Source: Coriobacteriaceae bacterium | GTDB taxonomy: Bacteria; Actinomycetota; Coriobacteriia; Coriobacteriales; Eggerthellaceae | Direction: 5' to 3' | NCBI GenBank assembly: GCA_004555335.1 | Contig: SFII01000101.1 | Coordinates: 1-5,206, forward strand | DNA: 5,206 nucleotides | In this document: piece after piece, positions 4,887-5,206 of the stretch | How the letters are laid out: every line of letters begins with the position of its first letter | How positions within the stretch are numbered: the first letter of the stretch is position 1 | Notes under the pieces: model-generated | Told to the model about the DNA's origin: nothing | The model's database searches: none | Seen by the model: the letters and a program-made list of their open reading frames with translations, nothing else | Program-made: the position numbers and the translations under genes

Positions 4887-5206
4887 CCAGATACCCCCAA
4901 GTCACGCTACCGCCCTTGATGTTCTGGATACCACCGGCGAAATCGCGTCCGGGCATGGTCTTCTTGCCTTCGGGCTTTACCTCGACCAACTCGATGGGCT
5001 CTTCCGCAAATCCCAGATACAGGCGCTTCTGGAACAAGGCCACCATTCCGGGGCGAAGGTCCAGCTCGTTGCGTCCGGAAAGCGGGACGCGCTGCGCCTT
5101 GCTGACCGCAACCTCTCGCCCGGCTATGGTGCAGCGGGCGGGATGCGCCGGCGAAGATGCCTGGACCTTGCGCAAGGCGCGGTATGAAGGCTCTTCGGGA
5201 TGCAGG
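4879..5206 (-). CDS. fmt: Methionyl-tRNA formyltransferase, C-terminal part (cut by window edge)
   Basis: The last 108 residues of Fmt lie in the window; the start and the catalytic N-terminal formyltransferase domain are beyond the right edge. Fmt transfers a formyl group from 10-formyltetrahydrofolate to Met-tRNAi in the cytoplasm. What is visible is the C-terminal OB-fold tRNA-binding domain. After a linker (HPEEPSYRALRKVQASS) come CTIAGREVAVSKAQRV, LDLRPGMVALFQKRLYLGF and the highly typical LVEVKPEGKKTMPGRDFAGG, ending in WGYLDV. The VxPEGKKxM block is the main reason for the call. An internal TTG at 5175 is not a start, because the frame is open to the window edge and the domain continues through it. 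The stop TAG (4881-4879) overlaps the rsmB ATG in ATGTCTAG, and fmt followed by rsmB is a common bacterial gene order. Confidence 0.9.
   Translation of the reverse strand, partial: LHPEEPSYRALRKVQASSPAHPARCTIAGREVAVSKAQRVPLSGRNELDLRPGMVALFQKRLYLGFAEEPIELVEVKPEGKKTMPGRDFAGGIQNIKGGSVTWGYLDV

Overview
The window looks like an ordinary chromosomal stretch of a moderately GC-rich bacterium. Codon choice, the AGGAG/AAAGGAGG-type ribosome sites and the style of the LysR and RsmB proteins suggest an actinobacterium of the class Coriobacteriia (Eggerthella-like). This is an impression from the sequence, not a search result. No phage, insertion sequence, CRISPR array, tRNA or rRNA was seen.

Layout from left to right. 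Positions 1-204 are AT-rich and have no gene. They hold a sigma70-like promoter candidate flanked by paired direct repeats, and two hairpins; the second hairpin is a terminator. Positions 205-522 (minus) encode an ArsR/SmtB-type repressor with a Cys-x-Cys metal-box motif. Its own promoter and a palindromic operator candidate lie at 541-585. A strong terminator at 659-689 closes the next gene, a minus-strand agmatinase-family ureohydrolase (723-1679) with all six expected metal ligands. A LysR-type regulator (1819-2748, plus) diverges from it and is probably its regulator. The 139 bp between them carry a TATAAT box and a T-N11-A inverted repeat.

Positions 2749-3032 are a gene-free convergent spacer with several hairpins, including a strong terminator. 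From the right edge leftward runs a minus-strand housekeeping operon: the 3' end of fmt (initiator Met-tRNA formylation), rsmB (16S rRNA m5C methyltransferase, overlapping fmt by 8 bp) and yqeY (GatB/YqeY domain, 21 bp further on). These genes belong to translation.

Two start sites matter. The ArsR gene should start at 522 (not 540) and the LysR gene at 1819 (not 1717), because near-ideal ribosome sites precede those codons. I do not see a clearly new multi-gene system. The best leads are the repeat-flanked promoter at 14-85, the ArsR operator over its own -10 box, the uncertain substrate of the agmatinase homologue, and the non-canonical SAM-binding motif I of RsmB.
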